A stretch of 64,000 nt of DNA from assembly GCA_028564675.1 (NCBI GenBank), contig JAOVVO010000365.1:1-64000 (forward strand), given 5' to 3'. Origin of the DNA: Onchocerca lupi (taxonomy: Eukaryota > Nematoda > Chromadorea > Rhabditida > Onchocercidae). Under the pieces are notes generated by a model. That model saw nothing but the letters and a program-made list of their open reading frames with translations, had not been told where the DNA came from and ran no database searches. Both the position numbers and the translations under genes were made by a program. Position 1 is the stretch's first letter; every line of letters starts with the position of its first letter. Shown one piece after another: positions 51,873-63,736 of the stretch.

Positions 51873-52244
51873 AATAATGATAATATAAATGAAAATAGTT
51901 ATGTGACCATAATAAATCAGTTCTTTTTCTAGTTTCTCTTTTCTTTTTTCTTTTTTTTTTAGTATTTGTTCAAAATTCGAAAAATCTTTTAAAATGCATC
52001 TTTTGGATTATTGGCTTATCCTCTTCTTTTTATGCAACAATGAATTGAAATATTTTTTTTTTTCTATTTCAGGAATATCATTCCATGAAAGCAATGAATG
52101 AATAAATGAATTATCGCTGATAAAAATGACGTTATTTAATGTCAGAAACAACGCTTGTACTATATCGGTTGTTAAAATTTTAATTTTAGTTTTCAGAATG
52201 TTATCATTTTTATAACTTGTAAACATTGTTTAAAATCATAAATA

Positions 52245-52805
52245 TCCTTTCCCCAGAATCATATTCCGGAATATCATCATTTCGTAATTTATAAAAGCAT
52301 TATCCAAATTCGGCAAGCACTTTTTTCCGGAATAACATATTTCAAAATGTTACTATTTCATAATTTGAAAAATATCCCAAAATCCAGCAAATTTCTTCTT
52401 CCTACATATCATATCCGGAATATCATCACTTCGTAATTTATAAAATTTGCAAACATTGCCTTAATTATCTAGTACTAGAAATATTATCTAGTCATTCGAC
52501 AAGTACTTTTTCCCCAAATCATAAATGTTTTATCAACTTCATAATTTTGCAAATATTATCTGAAATCCAGCAAGTGCCCTCCTCTTTCCGGATACCATAT
52601 TCCGGAATGTCATGAACTTCATAATTTGCAAGCATTGTATGAAATCCGGTAAGTGTCCTCTTTCCAAATATTATGTTCCGAAATGTTATCGATATAAATT
52701 GTAAACGTTGTCTGAAATTCGGCAAATGTCTTCCGTCCAGACATAGTATTCCGGAATTTTACTAATTTCATAATTTGTAAATATAATTTAAAACCCGGCA
52801 AATAT
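52245..52805. repeat. Degenerate tandem array, 75-100 bp unit, about 6-7 copies
   Basis: Each unit contains, in order, a CATATTCCGGAATATCAT-like palindromic core, a CTTCATAATTTGCAAACATT-like segment, a TGAAATCCGGCAAGTG-like segment and a C/T-rich spacer (TCCTCTTTCC). Copies differ by substitutions and length. The minus-strand open frames at 52519-52801 are produced by the array and are not called. Confidence 0.8.
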
Positions 52806-52989
52806 TTCCCGCTGCTTGTTTTTAATTCAAGAAATAAATGAATGCATCATCATGTATCAAACTTTCGTGAAACTTTAACAAACTAAAACTTTCCCTTGTC
52901 GTCATCATCTTCAGACCTTAACCTTTCTTCTCCGATCTCTTCAAAAATTGTCGCAAAACCTTTATTTATGATTTAAAAACATTCTCATC

Positions 52990-53720
52990 CCAGCTATAGA
53001 TAATATGTAAATATAATCATCAAAAGGATAGAGGAAAGGGAGAGGAAGAGAAAGGATTTGTACCCCTCCCCTTCTCTTCTTCTCATGCTCTTTCTTTTCC
53101 TCTTACATAGAGGAGGATGATCGATTCTCCATCCGACCGCTTTAATTCCTCCTTTTCATCCTCTCTTCTTCCTCCTCCTCCTCCTCTTCTCCTGTTCCTT
53201 TTCCTCCTCCAAAAATGTTGACGGAAGAAGTTATGTTTGTTTTGATAATATATTTTCGGAAATGAACGTAGGCGGGGAGAGAGGATTATTGAGTGGGTAG
53301 ATATGATGAATGAGAGAGGGGGAGGGAAACTGAGTGGGTGGATACGACAAATGAGAGAGAGAGAGAAAGAGAAAGGGGAAGCTCCGATGTCATCCTCCTC
53401 TTCGTTTTATTTGGGAGGGAAGAATGAGAAGAGCAAAGATCATAGGAGAAGATGAGGGGAAAGGAGGGAAAGGGAAGGGATAATACAACCACAAATGGGA
53501 GGGAGGAAGGGATTAAAACACTCAAAATATTCCCTCCCTCCCTCTCTTCTCTACACGCCTACGCTTCGCCACCTTTCCGCCTCCACCTTTCTGCAATCTA
53601 CTCATCTCGTCATTTCCCGTTCTCTTTTTCCCCTCCTCTGTACGTCATCATCCTCTCCTCTTACCCTCTTGCCCCCTTGCCCCCTCCTCTTCGGCAAATG
53701 ATGACAACGTTCAACGAACA
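52990..53720. other. Purine/pyrimidine-tract region, locally GC-richer
   Basis: Long alternating strand-asymmetric tracts occur. GA-rich tracts lie at 53020-53060, 53270-53380 and 53440-53510. CT-rich tracts lie at 53060-53100, 53150-53210 and 53530-53700. Two copies of a TGAGTGGGTNGATANGA block lie at 53289 and 53331. The open frames here (both strands) encode Ser/Leu/Pro or Arg/Gly/Glu low-complexity strings. It may be the promoter or 5' region of the gene starting at 57355, but nothing proves that. Confidence 0.5.
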
Positions 53721-56700
53721 AACTTTTAGCAATTCTATTTTCCTCCCTTCTTTTGTATTGTACTGATTTTGTCGATTTTCCGAGAGAAGTTTGAAATCAA
53801 TTTTAGTAATCGATCAATCAATATTTCCTGGAATATTGATTGATGGTCGATTCATTGATTGATCGATCGATTCCAATATCGGGAAATTTGATTTTTTCGA
53901 CTGCTACTATTAATAAAATTAATGAGAATAATAATGTCAAATTATATTTTCCATAGATTAACTTGTCATTTTAATAATAGACTATATTTCCTGAAAATAT
54001 TTAATGATTCAAATATTGGGAAGTATAATTTTCTCGATGTTATTTGTTTATAATAAATTAATAGGATAATGATACTAGTTTATTCGTTATAAATTTAATT
54101 TCAAAATCGCTAAATTTTCAAATATTTTAAAATCATTTGGTTGAATTTCTCAGTTATTCTTAGTATATTTTCAAATATTGACATGTCTATCTGTAAAATG
54201 GCAATGAATAATTGATTGATTGATTGATTCATCATCGTTTGATATATTCTTCTAGATGAAAAGATCAAACTAGTAGATTCAAGTGTCGGAAAAGTAAAAA
54301 CTTGACGGAAGTTTGGGATTGGAACAGATAATTTGTTGCATAATAAAATCCTTGATATGATAAGTTTTATTTTACTGCAAATATGATCGATAATGAATTG
54401 ATTATACAATCGATAAATTGTATTTGTCTTTGATAGGAGGGAAATTATCTGCAATTTATGGGAATTTGTTGATAGAATTTGATGAGGTTTGAAATGTACT
54501 GCTCGTTGAATACCAAATTAGAGCAAGAAGGGATTTGGAATGTCGTAATTGATCAGAGCAGACGAGTTGATCCAAAAGAATGATCTCAGCAGATAAGAAC
54601 TGTTTTTATAAAACAGAAACATTTACGATATTTTCGACATGACACATGGATATGATTATAAATACGACTTCTCAATTTTGCAGTTAGGTGTGAGAAATCG
54701 TAACAAAGATGAGAATTAAGATAGATACGTGAATTATTTTCCTTTATTTACGATAATCGAAAGAAAAAAAAAAGCTAGGAAATCGGAGACAAATATGTGA
54801 ATTTTAGATATCATATCGTAACATTCAATCATATTCATGGAAAAATCTTTACAATACAGTACCTTGATTGTTTGAATATATTTGCGAAAATTTGGCTTTT
54901 TTTTTTTTTCGACATAAACTGATATATCAGATTAAATGAATCAGATTAGTTGATCAAATTAATTAGCAATCTTTGATGGCAATAATCAAATCATATATGA
55001 TCAGTATGCATAAACATGATTGTTGTTGTAATTCATTGATCGATTTAATTTAATGATCATATCGTTTCATGTTATTTTGATTGTGAATCAGCAATAGAAT
55101 TCTAAATTATTTGAGTTTTCCCCAGGATATCTTATTATATATGTATATATATATATATGATAAATGATATATGAAAAAATATTGATTTTTCCGAAATAAA
55201 ATTAAATTGAAATTGGATTAGAAAGGATTATTTTTCGATTATTACTTGAATTATTTGATATGAATTCTTTTGCATGCAAATTACTTAATTGCTTATTATA
55301 TTCATTGGATAAGTACAAAAAAAGGAACTATTTTAATTAAACAAAGAAATAAGTATATTAAATTATCAGATTAAATTGATATGAAATAATGAGAAAAAGA
55401 AAGCGAAGAAATTTGAAAAAAAAAAATTGATTTCTGACTTTTTAACATTTTATTATTATTATTATCAATTTGAATATTAATGATTTCCTTTTTGACATTG
55501 AATCTGTTTAATATTCTAGTGAAATTTAATTTGTTTTAATTTTAAGACTTAATTTAGCTGATGAAATTTGCTCACAACATTATTTGCAATGTATAAAAAT
55601 TTGATTTCCGATGGAATTTACTTTGTTTTAATATAAACTTTACATGTATATAAAATATCTTCAGGCCTGTTTTTTCTAATCTTACGTTTGTTTGTTTTAG
55701 TTAGAAACTAGTTTTTGGCCTCAGCAGTAATATCAAAAGTTTAATTTAAGCCATAATTTATTGCTGTTGCTCTTTTTTTTTCTCTTTAAAAACTTAAAAA
55801 CTTAGGAAAAAGCATTGAAATTGGTAGAATATACTTCCGCTCAGGCAGTTAAATAGTCTTAATTGCATTTGCATTTTTTTTTTGTTTTACACACAAATTT
55901 ACAAACATAAATCATTGATTAATATATTAAATTAGAGTAGAATATTGATCAATATGTTTAATTAAATTAGAATATTTATTAATTTCCTCAATTAGACTAG
56001 AATAATGAGTAATATATCCATTTATAATAGAATGTTGATAATTATATTAGATATACTCTGCTATTATATGAAAACAGAAACCATTTCTAGATTTCTTATT
56101 ATTAATCTGTATCACCAACAGGTTAGGTATTATATTTACGCTGTCAAAAGATTCAGTTCTCAATTTCATTTTGAGTTCAATTTCGATTTCGATTCAATTT
56201 CAGCAGATTCCCTTTTAAACAAGTTTTATTCACTATGCCATATTATTTTCTGTCTTATACTATCTATTGATCATAATCGATTGATCACGACAGCAAAAAA
56301 TTAAGATTCTTCATAAGTCCTAAAAGAATTAAGCAGAATGATAATTTAAGAAGGGATTTGATATAAAGAAATTTCTGTTACCAATAACAAAAATATGGAA
56401 TTAAAAGGAGAAAAATAATGAAACAAAAAAGAAAAAATGATATAAGAAATAATGATGGGATAAAGATAAGTTATTGAGTAATGCGATAATTATAGTAGAT
56501 AAAATTGACTGTTTATATGCGTGAAATAAATAAATGAAAAAAGACCAAAAAAAAAAAAAAAAATGATTGATCGAATAATTTGGTAATTGTTGATATAATG
56601 CATTTTTGCAAAAAATTCATTTTCTAGAATAAATATATTATGTAGCTTAATGATAGATCAAAAAATTTTATCTTTAATAGAATCAATTTCATATCAAATT

Positions 56701-57347
56701 TAATAGAATCAATTTCATATCAAGCCTAAACAAAAATTCTCATCTCAGGTTCGAGAATTTCAGTTTAAAGATTTGATTCTTTATTCTCGAGGAAATTTCT
56801 TTTAATAAGCATATCAGAAAAGCCATATATAGATTATTTGATAGTTTAAGCTAAAATTGATATATTCAATAAATAAATTATAAAACGTTTGGAACAATAA
56901 TTTGAAATAATTTGACGATTGATTTATTTATGAAATTATTTCTGATAGCATCGATAACTTAGCTTTATCACTATAAGATTTATTATGATGAATAATTTGA
57001 ATGCATAATTGTTTTAACGTTAATGTTACACTTGGAATTGCTAGTGTTTCATCTGTACATTTATAGATAATTAATTTCTAATCAATTAGCTATCTTCAGT
57101 CAATTTTCTAATACATTTAATTGATTTTTTAGTTAAAAGTTTAATTTCTAATCGATTCCTCTTCTAAATTGAAAATTTTTTTTGAATAAAAATTTAGAGT
57201 TATGATATTTGTCGCTATTATTTGAACACAAAAAGTTATTTCATATACGTTTTTAATTTATGCTCTTTTTAAAATTAATTAATTGTTTATCTATTATTTC
57301 CGGATTTTTATTCATCTAAAAAAATTATTTTATTGTTGTTTTTACAG
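53721..57347. other. Intergenic region upstream of the FLYWCH gene
   Basis: AT-rich, with GATTGATTGATT repeats near 53820-53870 and 54210-54230, a TATATA microsatellite at 55138-55160, and a degenerate AATTAGA-TAGAATA tandem array at about 55913-56020. A 24-bp duplication of TAGAATCAATTTCATATCAA lies at 56679-56723. No exon was supported. Confidence 0.5.
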
Positions 57348-57354
57348 AAACAGA

Positions 57355-60300
57355 ATGAAAATAGTAACTACAATGGAAACTATGAAATCATCATTATCAT
57401 CATCGCCATCATCATCAACAATAGAAACTATGCAGCAACAGCAACAACAACAACAACAGCAAGATAGTAATATTAAATCACTCGATTTGCAATGTGATGA
57501 AGAATTTGACGAAACATTAGCCGAAAGACCTAGTACTAGTTATCATCATTCACATCATCATTATCATCAACAACAAGAACAACGAATATCGGAACAACAA
57601 CAACCACAGCGGCATCATTCAACTGATAATCATAAATCGATAAGAAATGATGAAACGATTGATAATTGCGCTGTTGTTGATTCACCGCGTAAGTTATACA
57701 AAATTTTTGTCGTATTTTCTTTTTCTAATTTCTATCTAAAATATTTGTAATTTATAATTATCATTATTTTATAAATAGTTATGATTTAAAAGAAAAAATT
57801 TAGATGATAATATCGATGTTAATAAATATTAATTAATGGAGGAAATAAGTTATTTAGATAAAAATTATAATTAAATACTAGTGATACGGTTAGTTTCATA
57901 AATTAGATAATTAAAGCGTAATTTGTGATTAAATATCATTGGTTCATAATTTGATTGCAAGTTTTCTTGCTTATTTTTATCTGGCATACAATTAATTATT
58001 ACCTAACTGTAACAGTTTCAATGTCCTAGAAATGTTTGTTTCATTCAAACAATATTGCTGTTCGAATATTGATAATGGATTTGATATAGATAATGAAAAT
58101 GGAAATGTATATTTATATAATATCTGTTGTTAAATTATGATAGGATAATTAATTAATATGGAGTAGATAACGATTAAGATACTATTATTCCTGAAAGATG
58201 TTATTGTAAATATTATGTTGCTGAAGCGATTTTAATCTTTTCTAATGAAAAAAAAAAAAAAAATTAATTCTCCAGTCTTTAAAATATTTCAAAAATTTGA
58301 ATCTAATCATAAACCAAATATGTATTAATTATCATTTGATAATGAAGATTAGAAGATATTAACTCTATTGAGCTATTGCTAAATATATTGAATTCTTCTC
58401 TGGAATAAATCTTCATTTTTTTCACAGAAGTAAAAATACTTTTACAAGAAAGTTAGCATCAGAAAATCTTTTAAATAAAATAATTTATAAAAAAATTTAC
58501 ATCAAAAAATTTGCATTTCCTTATTTTTCGGTGACATATTGCATTGTCATTCTTAAGAATACAGAATTCAAAAATGCAAGTTTTGATCTTTCTTTCTGAT
58601 TATTTCTCACTATTTTTAAAATATATGAGGCAATTATTAGTGATTGTTTAATCATTCATTATCAAATAATGACTAATATTGATAACCAGCATAAACTATT
58701 TTTTCCACTTTTATAGTATTTAACAAAATGAAACGTCAGTGGCGTAATTATGGTTGGTATACGTCATGTGAAGAAATGGATGAAGTACGTCGTCGGGAAA
58801 AGGTATCAAAACGTAAAAGTGTCACATCAATTCATGGAACAAAAGTTTTTTATCGATGTAATAATTGGAGACGTACGAGATGTAATTTTCGAATGTATGC
58901 TATTATTTTTGCATCAGACAAAATGTGCTTATTTGCAAGTGGTGAACATGATCATACTGCTAAAGATCCATATTATGTTACGGAAATTAGTCCACGTAAG
59001 TAATTTTTTACTTTTTTTTTCACATTATATCAAAGAAATTATTATATCATTGTCACCCATTATTTATCATTTTATTATATAATTATCATCAAGGATAGTG
59101 TTTTATTATAGATATCAAGTAATTATCATTTTATAATTCAATTATTATCAAAAATAATTTTATATTATTGATATATAATATTAATTATTCTATTTTTTTT
59201 AACTATAATTAAAGAGAAGATCATATCATCACAATCTTTTATCATTTTATCACCACAAATAGTTTTTTTAACGTTGAAAACCGAAAGAAATAGGTAGAAA
59301 ATGATCTAATATAGGTGAAGTTGCAACGTTATTTTGAATTTTCAATAGATTATAATTAATATTAAGTTTCTTTCTTGATATGCCGACATTTGATGATAAA
59401 AACTTTTACTCGAGGAATTATTTTCAGAAGAAAAAAAAAAATTAAATGCGAGAATTATGAATTAAATTTATGTAAATACTTCGAATAATTGTAATATGGA
59501 AAAAGTAGAATATCATTCAGTAGAATATCATTCGTAGGGCTGATACCAACTAATTTCATATCATTTCTGGATGTTAAGCTTTTCATATCAGGCATTTATT
59601 TCAAGAGATTATTGATGAAATTAACTATATGATCGATAATGCTAACTTTCATTTAATATTATGTAAACATTTCTTACATTTCCATTTTGATTACAGATTA
59701 TCAGTTATTAAATTAATTGAATATTGATTATATGAATTAACCTCATTAAATAGTCTTAAAAGATATTTATATTTATTATTTCTATAATTTAGTCTAATTT
59801 TTTTTTATTAAAATTGAGCTATGAAATATCTGAAGTGAACTTTGTATTATCTATTTTTGAATATATTATTTCAACATTTTACAGAAATAGAAAGAGATCC
59901 CGAAATAACACTTTCATCTACTACACAACAAGATATTCTTACACAATTCGTCATGAATGTTACCGCTAATTTATTACCAAATACCGATCCAGAGGTAATT
60001 CATGCTTTCTTACATTTCATTATCAATAATTCCAAATAATAATAATTTCGAATAGTAATAATGATAAATAATTAATGATTACTAATTAGTAATAGTTAAT
60101 AGTAATGAATAATTAATAGTAATTGATAATAATAATTAGTAATAATGATAATAATAAATGATAATAATAACAATTAATAATAACAATGGTAAATGCCAAT
60201 AATAACGATAATAATATAATAAATAATAATGTAAATAATAGTAAGTAATAATGAATAATAATAATAAACAATAATAATAAATAATAATAATTAATAATAA

Positions 60301-62648
60301 GCAATTAAAAATATTAAATTCATTACAATTGTTCATAATTATATGTTTTTTGATGACTACATTTCTGAACTATGCTTAATTATAAATAATTGTTACGAAT
60401 TATATTATTGCTAATTGTTTATTATTAATTACTAGCTGTACTTGGCCACGCGGAGCGTCATATATAAATGAAAATGTAAAAATGTTCGTTTGTGCAAAAT
60501 CTTAAATCTTCCAAAGTTTTTACCTGTTGCTTTGAAATTTTGACAGAAGTTGAAATTCGAAACTGTGGAATTGATGTTAAACTGTTGTTACTGCAAAAAA
60601 TTATAAATGATATCAAAAATTACTCACAGTTATAAATGTTCATTTGTTCAAAATCGTAAATCTCCGAAAATTTTTATCCATTGTTTTCAAAGTTTGACAG
60701 AACGCTGCATTAGAATACGCGCATACTTTATCGAGTCTGTTAAGCGTTGCATACTGAAGGCCATGTCCACTTTGTGGAAAATAATCTTGATTAATAGATT
60801 CAGTTCGCCCACTTTTATTTTTGTCACAGGTGTAGGTAAATCTATACAACAATAACGCGCCTATTGGAATGTAACGTTCTGTCAAAATTAAACTTGAAAC
60901 GTTGTATCAAAATGATCAGTGAACATCATTCATACGCTCCTTCTGCAACCACTTAACAAGTATAATTAGATTAGCATTTTTTTTATCTTTAATCAATGAA
61001 TGATGAACAAATCTACCTCAGGCAACTTAGCTGCACAAAATATCTCTGCATGTTGCAGTTTTGAGATCTTTCAGCTGATTTTTATGATTGCTGATGAGAA
61101 AACAATCGGCAAGCGCTTGGATGCCTATCCCATTACCTGCATCAGTTAGTGAACAATCAATGTACTGAGCTAGCATATTAGCTATAAAATTGCTGAGATT
61201 TTTAGAGTATTGAGAAGAAAATTATATTTGGAGGAATGGGCTAAGTGCACAAATGAGTCTTCAGAAAAAAAAAAAAAAAAAAAGAAAAAATTGTAAATTA
61301 GGGAGTGAAAATATTGAATCGCTCAGAATAAATTATTATGATAAAATTTTCCAATTTGCTACCTTTTTCATACATCATTTCGCAATTTTAAATTTCCATT
61401 ACTTGGATTCAAATCCAAATTATGGCCAAAAATTTAATACGGTTCTTAACTCATTTCTGCTTGAAAGAATAAATTATTATTTTTTCATATGTTTAATCAA
61501 GTATATTGGATTATAGTTTTGGGGTTTGATAAGAGAAATTTTCAATAGTGAATTTTTTGTCATCCCGCAGTATAATGATTAATTACTAGTTGATTTTTGC
61601 CCATTTTATCCTAACTTTATCATAATTTTCAGAAATTCGGTCTTTTTTTCGAAGAAAGGAATTTTTTTTTTCTTTTTGCTTTTTCAAGGGAAAAATCTTT
61701 TTTTCTAGTCGAAACAACCGTCAACATCACAACTGTTGATGTCTTATCTGCCTTCCACATACCAATTGGCGGATGAACAAAGAATAACAGGAATGTTGCA
61801 GTTAGCAATGGAAATTGATCATAAATTCACTTTCATTCAAAGGTTTTACATATTTTTCCTGTCAGAAGTAAAATTAACATTTATAAAATGAAATGAATTT
61901 GTGGAAAAATGAGTTGACATTATCATTAAATTATTAGCAACAAAAGAAAAATTTTCAAATCTAAAAATTTGAAAATTGTTTGGAAAAAAAATTATCAATT
62001 TCAACATAATATTATTAGTAAGTTTATCCGTAAGAAAATGGGTTAAATTTTAATCAGTACTAAGACAAACCATTATCAAACATTGATGATAAGTAGCAAG
62101 CAATAAATAATCCATTTGAAGGAATAATGAATTTTGTTTCGAACCGAATGATCCTACGTTGAAGGGAAGAAGCATTGTATTACTGGATGGTGGAACAGTT
62201 ATACTTGTAATTGAAAGATTTAATGGAATTGAACTAAGGTACAGAATGATTTGCTGATAACCGTTTCCTTACTTTATTTATTGCATAATTTAAAAAGTAT
62301 TCAGTTATTTGATTTTCGGAAAAATAAAGATTTTCCTGAAAAGGTAAGAAACAACCAATTTAGGAGATTTATCAAACTTTACATAGTTCTGTCAGCGAAT
62401 CATATTTAGATTATGTTATCGAAACTTTCTTTGACATTTCATTTTAATATATCATAGACTGCAGAATAATACACATATGATGCGAATTAATTGGATAATT
62501 TTAAGAAATTTTTTAAATCATTCCTGCAATCATCATTTTTAGTCGTGAAATATGGCAGAAAGCATATTGGAATCAGTTTCTTTGGGCTGTTCGAGGCAAA
62601 TGTATGCGTGTATCATATCAAAATTTCAAGGAACCAGCCTATTTATAG
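57355..62648 (+). CDS. FLYWCH/WRKY-GCM1-like zinc-finger protein, Gln/His-rich
   Basis: I do not recognise a named gene. Six coding exons join in frame to about 359 aa: 57355-57688, 58717-58995, 59885-59994, 61709-61842, 62122-62238 and 62543-62648. The N-terminus (1-111) is Ser-rich, then has a Q10 run and HHSHHHYHQQQ-type tracts, and looks disordered. Residues 145-191 form a FLYWCH-like module with SIHGTKVFYRC (Cys159), Cys167 and GEHDH (His189, His191), matching the family C-C-H-x-H zinc ligands. The remaining 170 residues contain TDPESKQPSTSQLLMSYLP, LKGRSIVLLDGGTVILVIER and EIWQKAYWNQFLWAVRGKC and match no family I know. FLYWCH domains bind DNA or proteins, so a nuclear DNA-binding role is inferred. 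An acceptor at 57347 precedes the ATG. If exon 3 is not spliced, a TAA at 60037 truncates it. Confidence 0.78.
57689..58716 (+). other. Intron 1 of the FLYWCH gene
   Basis: AT-rich intron, GT donor GTAAGT at 57689 and TTTTATAG acceptor at 58716. No nested feature was recognised. Confidence 0.6.
58996..59884 (+). other. Intron 2 of the FLYWCH gene
   Basis: AT-rich with repeated TTATCATTTTAT-like motifs and a short direct duplication of GTAGAATATCATTC near 59504-59536. No nested gene. Confidence 0.6.
60035..60300. repeat. Imperfect (AAT)n microsatellite
   Basis: Over 250 bp of AAT/AATG/AGT units in intron 3 of the FLYWCH gene. It generates long Tyr/Leu/Ile-rich frames on the minus strand, which are not coding. 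Confidence 0.9.
60431..60960. mobile_element. Helitron-like end fragments, partly nested
   Basis: It starts with ACTAGCTG-ACTTGGCCACGCGGAGCG, the GC-rich hairpin end, then TATATAAATGAAAATGTAAA and GTTCGTTTGTGCAAAATC. A second start-like block (TATAAATGTTCATTTGTTC, AAATCTCCGAAAA) follows at about 60632, and further ATTGGAATGTAACGTTCTG and AACGTTGTATCAAAATGA blocks at about 60860-60915. No coding remains. It lies in intron 3 of the FLYWCH gene and appears to be two or more fragments. Confidence 0.65.
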
Positions 62649-63539
62649 TACAAATTTATAAAAATTTTTCTAATTTCTATTTGTTACTAGTATTGTTTAT
62701 GTTTTTAACAGGATATCTGTTATTTTCTTATTTTTGTTTCTCGTCTCGGTGAATTTTGGTGCTCTTTATTGTTTATAAATTTCTGTCTTTTTTTGATATG
62801 TCTATAAATTTCAATTTTATGTGCAAAAAAAAAAAAAAAAAAAAAAATTATCTATCAGCACGGGATGAAATGTTAGATTTATCAATTCGTTTTTTTTTGC
62901 ATTCATTGGCCTTTTTATATGCAAAGAATTTCGTTCATAAGGTTGTAAATAGTAAAACATTATAGATGTATTTTAGAGAAGCGTAAAACTTTAATTTTAT
63001 AATTAAAAAGATGGGGTTTTATTAGGAACTTGAGTGAATTTCGGGAATTCATTTTAAACTTTCCAAAAAAAAAAAAAAAAGAAAAAAATATAGATATTGA
63101 AATATAAATTTTAAAATTCTGATCATTCATTATCACCGGATCGCTTTATACCTTTCTCAATAATACGTGTATTTATGTTTGAAATTTTGTTTTTCAATTT
63201 ATTTTCTTGCATTAAACTAATATTTGTGTGGAGGTTTTGTGACGTTTTTCTGATGAATGAATATTTTTACGTTAATATTCCACAAATATTTATTTGGTAT
63301 CTTTTTTTCACGTTCAATTCCCATTTGATCAAACATTTATTTAAAGATAATAAATTGCATTGACATTGTTTGAAATATACCGAAAAGAGAAGCAGAAGCA
63401 CAAGAATTGATGAATATCTATATTTTGGTTTCATATATTTATTATCATAATGAACGTAGTTCCCATTTCGTCTCACGTAAAAAAGCATCATCATAGATAG
63501 GTTTTAGTGAAGTAATTAGTTTTCAGTACATTGTTATCA
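62649..63539. other. 3' flank of the FLYWCH gene
   Basis: T-rich sequence with an A run at 62826-62847. The nearest AATAAA after the stop is at 63349, so the 3' UTR is either long or uses a variant signal. Short open frames here are not supported. Confidence 0.5.
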
Positions 63540-63736
63540 TCATTCTCGAGTATATTTTATGGATTCATTTTCTGCTATTCGAGCAGTTCGAGCAATTTTC
63601 TTCATATTTTTTTCACGAATTTTATCTTTTCCGATAAGTGGTATCAAATCAGAATTTCCACTTGATTATTCCATGCATCGTTATCATCATTCTCGTTAAG
63701 AGCGTTTAAGAAATCATCTACATTGATATTCTTCAT
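63540..63736 (-). pseudogene. Broken coding remnant on the minus strand, unknown family
   Basis: On the minus strand an ATG at 63736 opens MKNINVDDFLNALNENDDND and a little more, then stops. In the next frame SGNSDLIPLIGKDKIREKN followed by MKKIARTARIAENESIKYTR continues to a TGA at 63540. A third frame just upstream (about 63785-63740) gives KKKKTPLQININEE after a TATTGCAG acceptor. The composition (acidic and Lys/Arg-rich, few Phe/Ile) is coding-like, but one or two frame changes are needed. It is either a decayed gene fragment or a gene with base-calling indels. The product is unknown. Confidence 0.35.

Noticed and set aside
53286..53766. Overlapping 60-104 codon frames on both strands
   Set aside because: Low-complexity Ser/Leu/Pro and Arg/Gly/Glu strings produced by the purine/pyrimidine tracts.
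59995..60039. Exon 3 of the FLYWCH gene running on to the TAA at 60037 as the gene end
   Set aside because: A GAG/GTAATT donor at 59994 joins in phase to a clear coding exon at 61709 and two further exons, which makes the longer model better; the short form remains possible as an isoform.
60113..60336. Minus-strand Tyr/Leu/Ile-rich frames
   Set aside because: Direct consequence of the (AAT)n microsatellite.
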